From assembly GCA_902622745.1 (NCBI GenBank), contig CACNQW010000003.1, positions 1 through 64,000 of the forward strand: a stretch of DNA of 64,000 nt, written 5' to 3'. The translations under genes and the position numbers were made by a program. Under the pieces are notes generated by a model. The model ran no database searches. It was not told the DNA's origin and was given only the letters and a program-made list of their open reading frames with translations. The stretch comes from an uncultured SAR116 cluster alpha proteobacterium (GTDB lineage Bacteria > Pseudomonadota > Alphaproteobacteria > Puniceispirillales > Marisalimonadaceae). Below, in pieces: positions 16,426 through 25,642 of this stretch (the first letter of the stretch is position 1; each line of letters starts with the position of its first letter).

Positions 16426-18714
16426 ATGGAAAATTTCAAAATATTAAAAGAAATTGAACAAAAGGTCTTATGGTTATCTTGTTGGATGATACATAATGCT
16501 AATCATATTAGAGAAAATTTTGATGGAATTAAAGTTGGAGGGCATCAAGCAAGTTGCGCTTCAATGGTTTCCATGATGGTTTCTTTATACTTTGATGTCT
16601 TAAAGCCCGAAGATAGGGTTGCTGTAAAACCCCATGCAAGTCCAGTATTTCATGCAATACAATATCTGGCAGGATTACAAAAATTAGAGAAAATACAAAA
16701 TTTTAGAGGCTATAATGGTGCACAATCCTATCCGTCTAGAACCAAAGATATAGATGATGTAGATATTTCTACGGGTTCAGTTGGTCTTGGTGTTGCAATG
16801 ACAAGTTTTCTCTCTCTTACTCAAGACTATATTAGAAAAAAAAAATTTAACAAATATCAAAATAAGGGAAAGATGATTGCATTAGTTGGTGATGCAGAAC
16901 TTGATGAAGGAAATATTTATGAGTGTTTACAAGAAGGATGGAAACATGATTTAAGAAATGTTTGGTGGATTATAGATTATAATAGACAATCTTTAGATGG
17001 TGTAGTTCATGAGGGATTATGGGAAAAGATTGATTCTGTTTTTAAATCTTTTGGTTGGAATGTTGTTGTAATTAAATATGGTGAGTTACAACTAAATGCA
17101 TTTAACGAACCAGGTGGAGAAAAATTAAAAAAATGGATAGATAAATGTCCTAATCAACTTTATTCTGCATTAATTTTTGAAGGGGGTAAAGCGATCAAAG
17201 AAAGAATATTAGATGATATTGGTGATCAAGGAAATATCTCTAAACTTCTTGATAGTCGTACTGATGATGAATTTTTAGAATTGATGACAAATTTAGGAGG
17301 GCATTGTATTAAATCACTAAAAAATGCTTTTGATACAATCAAGGATGATAAACCTACTGCATTTTTGGCTTATACAATTAAGGGATGGGGCACACCTCTT
17401 GCAGGTCATAAAGATAATCATGCCGGCTTAATGACAAAATCTCAGATGAATGATTTTAAATCTAAAATGAAAATTAATGAAGGTGATGAATGGAGTAACT
17501 TTTCAAAAGATAATAAGGAGATTCATAATTTTATAATAAATAATTCATTTCAAAAAGCTGGACTAAGAAGATTTAAATCTGAAAAAGTTTCTGTAGATAA
17601 ATTAAAACCACTTAATGAGACCAAAAGCTCTACGCAAAATGCATTTGGAAAATTATTAGATCAGTACTCAAGGTTAGATAGTGAATTTTCAAATAGAATA
17701 TTAACAACATCTCCTGATGTTTCTGTGTCTACGAATTTAGGGCCTTGGGTAAATAGAGTTGGATTGTTTAGTAGAGAAGAAAGTCAAGATACATTTAAAA
17801 ATAGACAAATTCCATCTGTTCAAAAATGGGAATTTTCTCCTGAAGGTCAGCATGTGGAACTAGGTATAGCTGAAATGAATTTATTCCTAATGTTAAGTTC
17901 AGCTGGTTTGTCGCATGAATTTTTTGGTGAAAGATTATTTCCAATTGGGACAGTATATGACCCATTCATATCTAGAGGTTTAGATGCATTGAATTATGCA
18001 TGCTATCAAAACGCGAGATTTTTGTTAGTAGCAACACCATCTGGAATCACCTTAGCGCCTGAAGGTGGTGCACATCAATCTGTAGGAACACCATTAATTG
18101 GGATAGGTCAACCTGGCTTAATTAGTTATGAACCCGCATTTGTAGATGAATTAGAAGTGATTTTAGATCATAGTTTTAATTATTTGCAAGATGAAAAAGA
18201 TGGTGGGTCAGTTTATTTAAGATTAAGTACAAAATCTTTAGATCAACCAAACAGAAATTTAAGACTCGAAGAAATTGAAAATGTCGTCAAAGGTGGTTAC
18301 TGGTTAAGAAAACCTGGACCTAGTCCAAAATTTATTATTGCTTATCAAGGAGTAGTTGCTGAAGAAGTTATTAGAGCATCAATTGTGTTAGGAGAAAAAG
18401 AGAGAGATTTTGGAATCTTATCAATAACATCATCAGATCTTTTATTTTCAGATTGGAAAAAATCTTATCATAATAAAAATAATTCAAATCATCTTTCTCA
18501 TATTGAAAATTTATTTAATGGTTTACCAAGTGATTGCAATATAATTACTCTGATAGATGGTCATCCTTTGACATTATCATGGTTATCCGGTGTAAATGGA
18601 AACCCCTTAAAACCCCTAGGTGTAGATGAATTTGGACAAACTGGAAATTCATTTGAACTATACGAGCATTTTGGAATTGATAGTAGAACTCTTGTAGAAA
18701 CTGCCATTAAATAG
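16426..18714 (+). CDS. Orphan thiamine-diphosphate E1 enzyme (AceE/transketolase type, MdeB-like)
   Basis: A 762-residue ThDP enzyme of the homodimeric pyruvate dehydrogenase E1 class. GDAELDEG (155-162) and NRQSLDG (186-192) form the ThDP/Mg2+-binding motif, and a transketolase-type pyrimidine domain follows (around GQHVELGIAEMNLF, E as catalytic acid). It is shorter than AceE (about 885) and has no E2/E3 partner nearby. MdeB, the 2-oxobutyrate decarboxylase E1 homologue divergent from the Lrp-type MdeR, is the best-known analogue. Here the Lrp gene is divergent too. It may decarboxylate an amino-acid-derived 2-oxoacid. The alternative is a transketolase of unknown use. Confidence 0.75.
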   Translation: MENFKILKEIEQKVLWLSCWMIHNANHIRENFDGIKVGGHQASCASMVSMMVSLYFDVLKPEDRVAVKPHASPVFHAIQYLAGLQKLEKIQNFRGYNGAQSYPSRTKDIDDVDISTGSVGLGVAMTSFLSLTQDYIRKKKFNKYQNKGKMIALVGDAELDEGNIYECLQEGWKHDLRNVWWIIDYNRQSLDGVVHEGLWEKIDSVFKSFGWNVVVIKYGELQLNAFNEPGGEKLKKWIDKCPNQLYSALIFEGGKAIKERILDDIGDQGNISKLLDSRTDDEFLELMTNLGGHCIKSLKNAFDTIKDDKPTAFLAYTIKGWGTPLAGHKDNHAGLMTKSQMNDFKSKMKINEGDEWSNFSKDNKEIHNFIINNSFQKAGLRRFKSEKVSVDKLKPLNETKSSTQNAFGKLLDQYSRLDSEFSNRILTTSPDVSVSTNLGPWVNRVGLFSREESQDTFKNRQIPSVQKWEFSPEGQHVELGIAEMNLFLMLSSAGLSHEFFGERLFPIGTVYDPFISRGLDALNYACYQNARFLLVATPSGITLAPEGGAHQSVGTPLIGIGQPGLISYEPAFVDELEVILDHSFNYLQDEKDGGSVYLRLSTKSLDQPNRNLRLEEIENVVKGGYWLRKPGPSPKFIIAYQGVVAEEVIRASIVLGEKERDFGILSITSSDLLFSDWKKSYHNKNNSNHLSHIENLFNGLPSDCNIITLIDGHPLTLSWLSGVNGNPLKPLGVDEFGQTGNSFELYEHFGIDSRTLVETAIK

Positions 18715-18768
18715 ATTATTTAATAGTATCTTCTTAAATGATTTGATAGATTTTATATGGAGGAAGTT

Positions 18769-19812
18769 ATGAGATCTTATCAAGTAACAGAATTTGGAAA
18801 ACCATTAGAGTTAAAAGAATATGAAAATCCAGTTCCAAAAGGGACAGAGGTATTGATAAGAATTATTGCTTGTGGTGTTTGTCATAGCGATATTCACTTA
18901 ACTGATGGATTTTTTGATCTAGGAAATGGAAAAAGAATTACTCTTGCTGATAGAGGAACAAAACTACCATTTACACCTGGCCATGAAATTACAGGTGAAG
19001 TTCTTTCAATTGGAGAAAATGTTAAAGATATTAGAGTCGGTGATAAAGGAATAGTTTTTCCTTGGATAGGTTGCCAAGAATGTAATGCTTGTAAAGAAAA
19101 TAATGAAACATTATGTGAAGCACCAAAATACCTGGGCGCAAGATTAAATGGAGGATATTCAAGTCATATTATAATTCCTCATGAAAGGTATCTTGTGCCA
19201 TACGGAAAACTAGATCCCGCTCAAGCAGCGCCTTATGCATGTTCTGGACTAACATCATATAGTGCTTTAAAAAAAATTCCAAAAACCTCAAATGATGAAT
19301 TTATAGTTTTGATAGGAGCTGGTGGTGTAGGAACAAATGGTATATTACTATTACCACATATTCATGATGCAAAAATAATAGTTGTCGATACAGATCCAGT
19401 TAAGAGAGAAAATGCTAGAAGCAATGGAGCTAAACATTGTTTGTCTCCAGAAGAAATGCTTGAAAAATTAAATGATTTTAATGGAAAAATTGCTGGAGTA
19501 ATAGATTTTGTTGGAAATGAAAAAACTGCAAATTTAGCTTTAGCAATTGTCAAAAAAGGTGGAACAATTGTAATTGTAGGATTATATGGTGGTTCTTTGT
19601 CAATTTCATTACCACTTATTCCTATGAGATCAATTAACATTAAAGGTTCTTATGTTGGAGAATTGAGAGAACTCAAAGAATTAGTTGAATTAATAAATTC
19701 AAAAAATGTAGAATTAATTAAAGTTACTAAGCAGGATCTTAATACAGCAAATGATGCTATGAAAAAACTTAGAAATGGAGATGTAGATGGAAGAATTGTT
19801 TTGGAGCCATAA
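18769..19812 (+). CDS. Zinc-dependent alcohol dehydrogenase
   Basis: A 347-residue medium-chain dehydrogenase. Catalytic zinc ligands Cys38 and His72-Glu73, structural zinc cysteines 102, 105, 108 and 116 ([16 protein letters not shown]), and the NAD motif GAGGVG (183-188) are all present. The ATG is preceded by GGAGG; an ATG four codons upstream overlaps this site and is unlikely. It sits 54 bases after the E1 and 2 bases before the nitrile hydratase alpha gene, so it could reduce the aldehyde formed by the E1 or oxidise an alcohol feeding the hydratase. Confidence 0.9.
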   Translation: MRSYQVTEFGKPLELKEYENPVPKGTEVLIRIIACGVCHSDIHLTDGFFDLGNGKRITLADRGTKLPFTPGHEITGEVLSIGENVKDIRVGDKGIVFPWIGCQECNACKENNETLCEAPKYLGARLNGGYSSHIIIPHERYLVPYGKLDPAQAAPYACSGLTSYSALKKIPKTSNDEFIVLIGAGGVGTNGILLLPHIHDAKIIVVDTDPVKRENARSNGAKHCLSPEEMLEKLNDFNGKIAGVIDFVGNEKTANLALAIVKKGGTIVIVGLYGGSLSISLPLIPMRSINIKGSYVGELRELKELVELINSKNVELIKVTKQDLNTANDAMKKLRNGDVDGRIVLEP

Positions 19813-19814
19813 TC

Positions 19815-20459
19815 ATGTCTGATAAAAAAAATGTAGAACATAATAACGATGATCACCACCACCACCATGATCATAGCTTATTACCCGAAGAACCAGAATT
19901 AAGAGTTAAAGCTATTGAAACCCTTTTATTAAATAAAGGCATTATAAACTCTGATACACTTAATGAATTAATCGATACTTATGAAAATAAGATTGGACCA
20001 AGAAATGGAGCTAAGGTAGTTGCAAAGGCTTGGGCTGATCCAGAGTACAAAAAAAGGCTTTTAGAAAATGCTACTAAAGCAATTGAAGAACTTAGTTATA
20101 CAGGAAGACAAGGTGAACACATGGTTGTTGTTGAAAATACACCAGAGGTTCATAACGTTGTGGTTTGTACATTATGTAGTTGTTATCCATGGCCTGTATT
20201 GGGTATTCCACCAACATGGTATAAGTCTGATGAGTATAGATCTAGAACAGTGAGAGAGCCAAGAAAGGTTTTACAAGAATTTGGTTTAGAATTAGATTTA
20301 AATACACAAATAAAAGTCTGGGATTCAACTTCAGAAATGAGATATTTAGTTTTGCCAATGAGACCAGTTGGAACAGAACACTTATCTGAAAATGAACTTG
20401 AAAGTCTTGTTACTCGTAACTCAATGATTGGAACTGGATTACCGGAGACGCCAAAGTGA
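19815..20459 (+). CDS. nthA: Nitrile hydratase alpha subunit, cobalt type
   Basis: A 214-residue metal-binding subunit of nitrile hydratase, which converts nitriles to amides. The claw motif CTLCSC (118-123), in [16 protein letters not shown], holds the three cysteines, two of them normally oxidised to sulfinate/sulfenate; Thr at the second position marks the non-corrinoid cobalt type. [17 protein letters not shown] (63-79) is also conserved. The N-terminus has a run DDHHHHHDH (12-20) that may bind or store metal. GTG of the beta gene overlaps its TGA stop by 4 bases, so subunits are coupled. Length is normal. Confidence 0.95.
   Translation: MSDKKNVEHNNDDHHHHHDHSLLPEEPELRVKAIETLLLNKGIINSDTLNELIDTYENKIGPRNGAKVVAKAWADPEYKKRLLENATKAIEELSYTGRQGEHMVVVENTPEVHNVVVCTLCSCYPWPVLGIPPTWYKSDEYRSRTVREPRKVLQEFGLELDLNTQIKVWDSTSEMRYLVLPMRPVGTEHLSENELESLVTRNSMIGTGLPETPK
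19851..19874 (+). repeat. CAC/CAT-rich tract coding the His-rich N-terminus of nitrile hydratase alpha
   Basis: A short low-complexity stretch of GAT, CAC and CAT codons encodes DDHHHHHDH. The tandem CAC codons are unusual in such an A/T-biased genome, where CAT would be expected. The tract is in-frame and could vary in length by slippage. It is likely a metal-binding segment, since alphaproteobacterial cobalt nitrile hydratases often have His-rich N-termini by my recollection. Confidence 0.6.
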
Positions 20460-21175
20460 CTAGAACACATGATATGGGAGGAAGATTTGGTGATGGTCCA
20501 ATACCATTAAAAAAAATTGATGGTAAGGTGGTGGATGATGAACCTGTTTTTAAAACAAATTGGCATGCAAAGGCTTTTGCTATAACAGTTGCATCTGCTT
20601 CGGTTGGAAAGTGGAGTATAGATAAAAGTAGATTTTTTAGAGAGTCACTTCCTCCAAAAGATTATGCAAAATTTGATTATTATGAAAAATGGTCTTCTGC
20701 ATTAATTAACCTTTTGGTAGAACGAGGTTTAATAAACAAAAACGATTTAATTGAAATTACAAAAAAGGCAAAGGAAGATAATTTAGAAGTTATCCAAGTT
20801 ACAGATGAGCATCAGGATGTATTAAAAGCAAAAGATGTCGCGATTACCTTAGGTAGAGGTGGTCCTTCAGCAAGAGAGGTCTTCCATTCTCCAAAGTTTA
20901 GGGTTGGTCAAGAGGTAAGAACAATAAATTACAGTCCTAACAAAAATATAATTGGAGGACATACAAGATTGCCTATTTATGCCAGAGGAAAAAAAGGCAA
21001 AGTTATTCTGCATCACAAAGGTCATGTTTTGCCAGATGCTAGTGCTCATGATTTAGGAGATTCACCAGAACATCTTTACACCGTTGAATTTCTATCTACT
21101 GAATTATGGGGCGATAAAGATGGTAATCAAAAAGATTCTATTTGTATTGATTTGTGGGAAAGTTATTTAATATGA
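20456..21175 (+). CDS. nthB: Nitrile hydratase beta subunit
   Basis: A 239-residue beta subunit, which forms the substrate pocket and interacts with the alpha-subunit metal claw. [11 protein letters not shown] (5-15) at the N-terminus, the helical [16 protein letters not shown] segment (78-93), and [13 protein letters not shown] (169-181) in the barrel domain are family hallmarks. The start is GTG, overlapping the alpha stop (GTGA). A single intact beta gene, rather than a split one, distinguishes this from thiocyanate hydrolase. The next gene overlaps its stop as ATGA, so all three are coupled. Confidence 0.95.
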   Translation: MTRTHDMGGRFGDGPIPLKKIDGKVVDDEPVFKTNWHAKAFAITVASASVGKWSIDKSRFFRESLPPKDYAKFDYYEKWSSALINLLVERGLINKNDLIEITKKAKEDNLEVIQVTDEHQDVLKAKDVAITLGRGGPSAREVFHSPKFRVGQEVRTINYSPNKNIIGGHTRLPIYARGKKGKVILHHKGHVLPDASAHDLGDSPEHLYTVEFLSTELWGDKDGNQKDSICIDLWESYLI

Positions 21176-21492
21176 TAAATCAAAATAATTTTGACTTCAA
21201 ATCATTTGAAAAACCATGGCATGGTCAAATTTTTGCTATAACAGTCTCTTTATCTGAAAATAAAGTTTTTGAATGGAGTGAATTTTCAAAAGCACTAGCC
21301 GATCAAATTAAGATAGATAAGACTGAAAAACAAAATGGTAGTGATGATTATTTTTTTTCATGGATAAAGGCATTAGAGAACTTAATAATCAAAAAAGATA
21401 TTCTGGATCAATCTAACTTAAATATTACTAAACAAAAATGGAAAGACGCTTTTTTTACTACTCCACATGGTCACCCTGTAAAAATTAATTAA
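21172..21492 (+). CDS. Nitrile hydratase accessory (activator) protein
   Basis: A 106-residue homologue of nitrile hydratase accessory/activator proteins (P14K-like), which resemble the N-terminal helical part of the beta subunit and exchange the apo alpha subunit to load cobalt. Matching features are FEKPWHGQIFAITVSL (beta has [13 protein letters not shown]), FSWIKALENLI and the closing TTPHGHPV, all typical of the family. The ATG overlapping the beta stop (ATGA) is chosen over an ATG six codons earlier. Its presence argues that the enzyme is active and cobalt-loaded in this organism. Confidence 0.88.
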   Translation: MINQNNFDFKSFEKPWHGQIFAITVSLSENKVFEWSEFSKALADQIKIDKTEKQNGSDDYFFSWIKALENLIIKKDILDQSNLNITKQKWKDAFFTTPHGHPVKIN

Positions 21493-21506
21493 ACAAAGAG
21501 GTAATT

Positions 21507-22640
21507 ATGACAATTAAATGTAAGGCTGCAGTAATTAGAAAAAATGATTGTGAGAAGCCATATGCAAATAGTAAGCCTTTGTCTATTGAAGAAATTTCAA
21601 TTGATAATCCAAGAGATAATGAAGTTCTAGTTAGAGTAAAAGGTGCAGGACTTTGTCATTCTGATCTGTCTGTAATAAATGGCTCTAGAATAATGCCACT
21701 TCCTCTTGTGATTGGTCATGAAGGGTCAGGAGAGGTCGTAGAAACTGGAAATGCGATTAACGATATTAAAGTTGGTGATCATGTCGTATTTCAATTTTCA
21801 CCTAGTTGTGGAAGATGTAGAAGGTGCCTTGAGGGAAGGCCACAGGTTTGTGAATTAGCAGCAGCTACAAAAGGAAAAGGTGAATTAATGTCTGGTGGTA
21901 GTAGATTAAAATCTTTAAATGGTGAGAGATTAAATCATCACACTGGTATTTCTTGTATGTCTGAGTATGCAGTAGTTGACAGAGGATCTGTTGTCGTAAT
22001 TGAAAAGTCAATTTCTTTAGATGATGCTGCATTATTTGGTTGTGCTGTAATGACAGGAGTAGGGGCTGTAATAAATACTGCTAGAATAAGAAGTGGAGAT
22101 TCGGTTGCGATATTGGGGTTAGGTGGAGTTGGTTTAAATGGAATTATGGGAGCAAAGCTTGGTGGAGCAGAAATGATTATAGGAATAGATATTGATGAAA
22201 CAAAATTTTCAAAAGCAAAAGAATTAGGTGCGACACATTGTATGAACCCACAAAAAGAAAATTTTGTTGAAGAAGTAATCGATACGACTAGTGGAGGGGT
22301 TGATTTCGCAATTGATCTTGCAGGTGTCATGTCAGCAATGGATTCTGCATATAAAATAATTAGATATGGTGGTGCGGTCGTCACAGCTGGATTAACTCCA
22401 GTAAATACTCAATTCAGTTTTAATCACAGTGATTTAGTAGCTCAAGAAAAATCTATTTTAGGAAGTTATATGGGGTCATGTGTTCCTGTTAGAGATGTGC
22501 CTAGATTTTTAAATTTATTTAAGCAAGGTAGATTACCGGTAGAGAAATTGATTGATGACAAAATTGGCTTTGATCAATTAAATGAAGGTTTTGATAAATT
22601 AGATTCTGGTAAAGTTATTAGGCAAATACTTGTACCATAA
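21507..22640 (+). CDS. Zinc-dependent alcohol dehydrogenase (class III-like)
   Basis: A 377-residue medium-chain zinc dehydrogenase of the class III/AdhD-like branch. GAGLCHSDLS contains the catalytic-zinc Cys, GHEGSGEV the His-Glu pair, and SCGRCRRCLEGRPQVC the four structural zinc cysteines. The long insertion after them and GLGGVGLNGIMGAKLGGA fit this branch. It ends the nitrile hydratase operon, 14 bases after the accessory gene and with a good AGAGG site. It may oxidise an alcohol or hydroxy intermediate related to the nitrile or amide. The substrate is unknown. Confidence 0.88.
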   Translation: MTIKCKAAVIRKNDCEKPYANSKPLSIEEISIDNPRDNEVLVRVKGAGLCHSDLSVINGSRIMPLPLVIGHEGSGEVVETGNAINDIKVGDHVVFQFSPSCGRCRRCLEGRPQVCELAAATKGKGELMSGGSRLKSLNGERLNHHTGISCMSEYAVVDRGSVVVIEKSISLDDAALFGCAVMTGVGAVINTARIRSGDSVAILGLGGVGLNGIMGAKLGGAEMIIGIDIDETKFSKAKELGATHCMNPQKENFVEEVIDTTSGGVDFAIDLAGVMSAMDSAYKIIRYGGAVVTAGLTPVNTQFSFNHSDLVAQEKSILGSYMGSCVPVRDVPRFLNLFKQGRLPVEKLIDDKIGFDQLNEGFDKLDSGKVIRQILVP

Positions 22641-22644
22641 GAAT

Positions 22645-23439
22645 TTATATCATTTTCCAGTTTTTATAAAAAATACCTCGAGATTTTTTTAATAGAAACC
22701 CTACAGAATTTAATAACGCCATTATAATTAAGTTTGAGTAGCTAGGTCTTACAATATCAATAAAAGCGCAATATCTAAGATTATCTTCTTCATTGAAACT
22801 TTGATGAATTAAAGTGTCATCAAAAATAAATAAAGGGTCATTTTTCCAAATATTTATTGTGCCGTCAGCTTCAATATAAGATCCATTTTTTTTAACTTTA
22901 TTAAAATTGTATAGTAATCTATAGGTCAATCTTAATGGTCCAAAATGTCTTGAAGTTGATGTTTTTTCTCTAAATAAAGAGACACCTATAGTTTTTATGT
23001 ATTTAAAATCTTTTGTAAAATCATTGATACTTTCATCTAAATTTTTTCCATACCATTTATAAAATAACATTGTTCTGTTATCTTCATTTTTACTAAATCT
23101 TTCTTCAATTTTCTTTTTATTTTGATCAAATAGTTTTTTAACTGTTTTAATTTCATTTTGAAATTCATCAGGAAAATTTTCAATTTTGAAAGAATGGAGA
23201 TTTCTATGAGAAATTAAGTCAGCAAATAAATTTAGAGGAGATATTAGAAATGTAAGGATACCTTTACCAATGAAGTATTCTTTTATTAATTTTAATTCCA
23301 TTGTTTTGTGTCGTGATACGTCAATTAAACCACACAAAAGCCAAAAAGGAATCAGTGCAAAGACGCCAATAATTGAATAAAAGAAAATAAATGAAAAAAT
23401 TAAAATTAAAAGTAAGAAAAATTTAAGTGCAATATACAT
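22645..23439 (-). CDS. Aspartyl/asparaginyl beta-hydroxylase family (LpxO-like) oxygenase
   Basis: A 264-residue Fe(II)/2-oxoglutarate oxygenase anchored by N-terminal hydrophobic segments (residues about 3-45). The iron ligands are in SRHFGPLR (first His) and IFDDTLIHQSFN (second His), and YCAFIDIVRP carries the 2-oxoglutarate-binding end. Membrane-anchored members include LpxO, which 2-hydroxylates lipid A acyl chains, but the family also modifies proteins and small peptides. The role here is undetermined. It is convergent with the alcohol dehydrogenase, with only 4 bases between stops. Confidence 0.8.
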   Translation of the reverse strand: MYIALKFFLLLILIFSFIFFYSIIGVFALIPFWLLCGLIDVSRHKTMELKLIKEYFIGKGILTFLISPLNLFADLISHRNLHSFKIENFPDEFQNEIKTVKKLFDQNKKKIEERFSKNEDNRTMLFYKWYGKNLDESINDFTKDFKYIKTIGVSLFREKTSTSRHFGPLRLTYRLLYNFNKVKKNGSYIEADGTINIWKNDPLFIFDDTLIHQSFNEEDNLRYCAFIDIVRPSYSNLIIMALLNSVGFLLKKSRGIFYKNWKMI

Positions 23440-23511
23440 TTTAAAAAATAATTAGTTATTTATCTTAATAATCATTTATCTTAATATTAATTATATTTCA
23501 AGGAGTTACTT

Positions 23512-23997
23512 ATGCCAAGTTTTGATATAGTTAGTAAAGTTGATTCACCTTCTGTTGATAATGGTGTAGATGGTGTAACCAAAGAAATCACTACCAGATA
23601 TGATTTCAAAGGTAGTTCTTGTCGAATTGAAAGAAATGGAGATGAAATTACTATAAACGCTGATGATGAATTAAAAAGAAAACAAATGGAAGAATTGTTA
23701 ATAACTCATTTAACTAGAAAAGGAATTGATACTAATTGTCTAGAGTTTCAAAAAGCGGAAGCTTCATCTGGGAATACAATTAGGCAAAAAGTTATTGTAA
23801 AGCAGGGAATAGATAGAGAAATTGCTCAAAAAATCATTAAAGAGATCAAAAACTCTAAAACGAAAGTACAAGCATCCATTCAAGGTGATGAACTAAGAAT
23901 TTCTGGAAAAAAAAGAGACGATCTACAATCTACTATTCAACTGGTAAAAAACATGTCAATTAAATTTCCATTACAATATGTAAATTTTAGAGATTAA
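23512..23997 (+). CDS. yajQ: YajQ family cyclic-di-GMP-binding / nucleotide-binding protein
   Basis: A 161-residue protein of the YajQ (UPF0234) family. MPSFDIVSKVD at the N-terminus, the RYDFKGSS segment (about 29-36) and the C-terminal FPLQYVNFRD are diagnostic. The fold is two RNP-like domains; members bind nucleotides, and some bind c-di-GMP and act as regulatory effectors. A good AAGGAG site precedes the ATG. It stands alone and overlaps the stop of the convergent hydrolase gene by 4 bases. Confidence 0.95.
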   Translation: MPSFDIVSKVDSPSVDNGVDGVTKEITTRYDFKGSSCRIERNGDEITINADDELKRKQMEELLITHLTRKGIDTNCLEFQKAEASSGNTIRQKVIVKQGIDREIAQKIIKEIKNSKTKVQASIQGDELRISGKKRDDLQSTIQLVKNMSIKFPLQYVNFRD

Positions 23998-24872
23998 TTA
24001 ATTATTATTTCAGCTCTATCATCTCTTTTTTTCCAAGATTTATTTTCAATTGATTGATAGAAGCTAGCTAATAGTTGGTTAAATAAAGCAGGCTCTTCAA
24101 GATTAATAGTATGGCCTGTCTTTGGAACAACAAAAAGTCCAGAAGTTGAAATAGTTCTTTTTAAGTAAACTCCAACTTCTATGCACATATCATCTTCATC
24201 ACCATTAATAATTAAAGTTGGAGTTTCAATTTTCGCAATTTCTTCAGTTAGATCATATAAATTTGGACGTTTACTTTGAACACCCAAAAGTGTATTTGCT
24301 GAACCTGTTTGGTCATGAGCAATTAGCATATCATTAAATTTTTTCCAGCCATTATAGTCTTTATTTTGAAATTGAACCCTTGAAGGTCCAAGTGCATATT
24401 CTGATCCCACAATTTTCATTCCTCTGTTCAAAATATCTTTTGCTGTATTTTCTGAGACTATAGAAAAACCTTTATCATTTTGACTATCTTTTGGCTTTGC
24501 ACCATATCCACAACCGGCAATACAAAGACTTAAAGCTAGATTAGGACAGTTTATACCAAAATGAAGTGTTGCAAAACCACCCATTGATAAACCAACTATA
24601 TGAGCTTTTTTAAGATTCAGACCTTCTACTATATCTCTAATATCTTGCCATGCTCTTTTTTGACTATACATATTGATATCATTAGGCACATCTGATGGTG
24701 TATATCCACGAGCTGAATAAGTAATACAAGTAAAGTTTCTTGAAAAAAAATTTACCTGTGGCTCCCAACTTCTATGATCACCAGCGAATTCATGAACAAA
24801 AATTAAAGGTATACCCGATCCAGTTTTTTCATAATATAAATTTATTCCATCAGTTGTTTTTAAATATGGCAT
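23994..24872 (-). CDS. Alpha/beta hydrolase
   Basis: A 292-residue alpha/beta-hydrolase-fold protein. Nucleophile Ser lies in VGLSMGGFA (about residue 99), an acid in INGDEDDMC and the His in VPKTGHTIN. The oxyanion region is FVHEFAGDHRSW, and relatives include 3-oxoadipate enol-lactonase-like enzymes. The ATG with a GAGGT site is preferred over an in-frame start 18 codons upstream, whose extra residues are hydrophobic and not part of the fold. It is divergent from modB, 74 bases away. The substrate is unknown. Confidence 0.85.
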   Translation of the reverse strand: MPYLKTTDGINLYYEKTGSGIPLIFVHEFAGDHRSWEPQVNFFSRNFTCITYSARGYTPSDVPNDINMYSQKRAWQDIRDIVEGLNLKKAHIVGLSMGGFATLHFGINCPNLALSLCIAGCGYGAKPKDSQNDKGFSIVSENTAKDILNRGMKIVGSEYALGPSRVQFQNKDYNGWKKFNDMLIAHDQTGSANTLLGVQSKRPNLYDLTEEIAKIETPTLIINGDEDDMCIEVGVYLKRTISTSGLFVVPKTGHTINLEEPALFNQLLASFYQSIENKSWKKRDDRAEIIIN

Positions 24873-24946
24873 ATTTACCTCTAATATTAGAATTATAGTT
24901 GAAAAAAAAAGGATTGAAAGCCACAATAAATTGAAAAATAATTATC

Positions 24947-25642
24947 ATGACTGTATTTGAAATTCTAACATCTGAATTACCAGCTATAATTTTAACACTT
25001 AAACTATCTTTAATTACTTGCTTTTTTTTATTTTTAATTGGAACACCTTTAGCTCTTTTACTAGCTTATAAAAAAAATAAGTTTAATACTTTTCTTGAAA
25101 GTATTTTTACTTTACCTTTAGTTTTACCTTCAACAGTAATTGGTTTTTATCTATTAGTTTTTTTTAATCCTGATACAATTTTAGGTAAGTTTTTTATTTT
25201 ATTAACTGGTGAACAATTAGCTTTTACGTTTCAGGGTTTGGTATTAGCTTCAATTATTTATTCTTTACCATTTTGGATACAACCCCTACAAAACTCACTT
25301 GAAAAAGTAGACATGCGATTAATTCAAGCATGCGCAAATATGGGTTGTAGTAAATCAAGCATCTTTTTTGAGATTTTATTACCTATGTGTAAGAAAGGTT
25401 TTCTTACTTCTTTTATCTTATCTTTTGCACATACTATCGGAGAATTTGGAATTGTACTTATGGTAGGTGGAAATATAGATGGGCAAACAAGAGTTTTATC
25501 TATTTCAATTTATGATAATGTTGAACAGCTAAGTTATCAAAATGCACATGTTTTATCATTATTTCTGATATTATTTTCTACCTTTGTATTGTTTGTCATA
25601 TATTTTATTAATAATAAAAATGCTATTGGACTAAAATCGTGA
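24947..25642 (+). CDS. modB: Molybdate ABC transporter permease (ModB)
   Basis: A 231-residue inner-membrane permease with about five to six helices. The EAA-loop region EILLPMCKKGFLTSFILSFAHTIGEFGIVLMVGGNIDGQTRVLSISIYD (about 144-193) follows the ModB pattern closely. ModC starts at a GTG overlapping its TGA by 4 bases, so the pair is coupled. No ModA binding protein is present on either side, so it must be encoded elsewhere. Substrate could also be tungstate, but ModC's C-terminal domain favours oxyanions of this kind. Confidence 0.87.
   Translation: MTVFEILTSELPAIILTLKLSLITCFFLFLIGTPLALLLAYKKNKFNTFLESIFTLPLVLPSTVIGFYLLVFFNPDTILGKFFILLTGEQLAFTFQGLVLASIIYSLPFWIQPLQNSLEKVDMRLIQACANMGCSKSSIFFEILLPMCKKGFLTSFILSFAHTIGEFGIVLMVGGNIDGQTRVLSISIYDNVEQLSYQNAHVLSLFLILFSTFVLFVIYFINNKNAIGLKS

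Noticed and set aside
16426..18714. Housekeeping pyruvate dehydrogenase AceE
   Set aside because: Shorter than AceE, no aceF or lpd nearby, and its divergent Lrp regulator points to amino-acid control.
19815..21492. Thiocyanate hydrolase rather than nitrile hydratase
   Set aside because: Thiocyanate hydrolase has the beta-like part split in two genes; here beta is one full-length gene with a separate activator.
21938..22384. A 148-codon open frame on the minus strand inside the second alcohol dehydrogenase
   Set aside because: Opposite strand of a gene with intact zinc and NAD motifs; the translation is Ile/Thr/Pro-rich low-complexity sequence.
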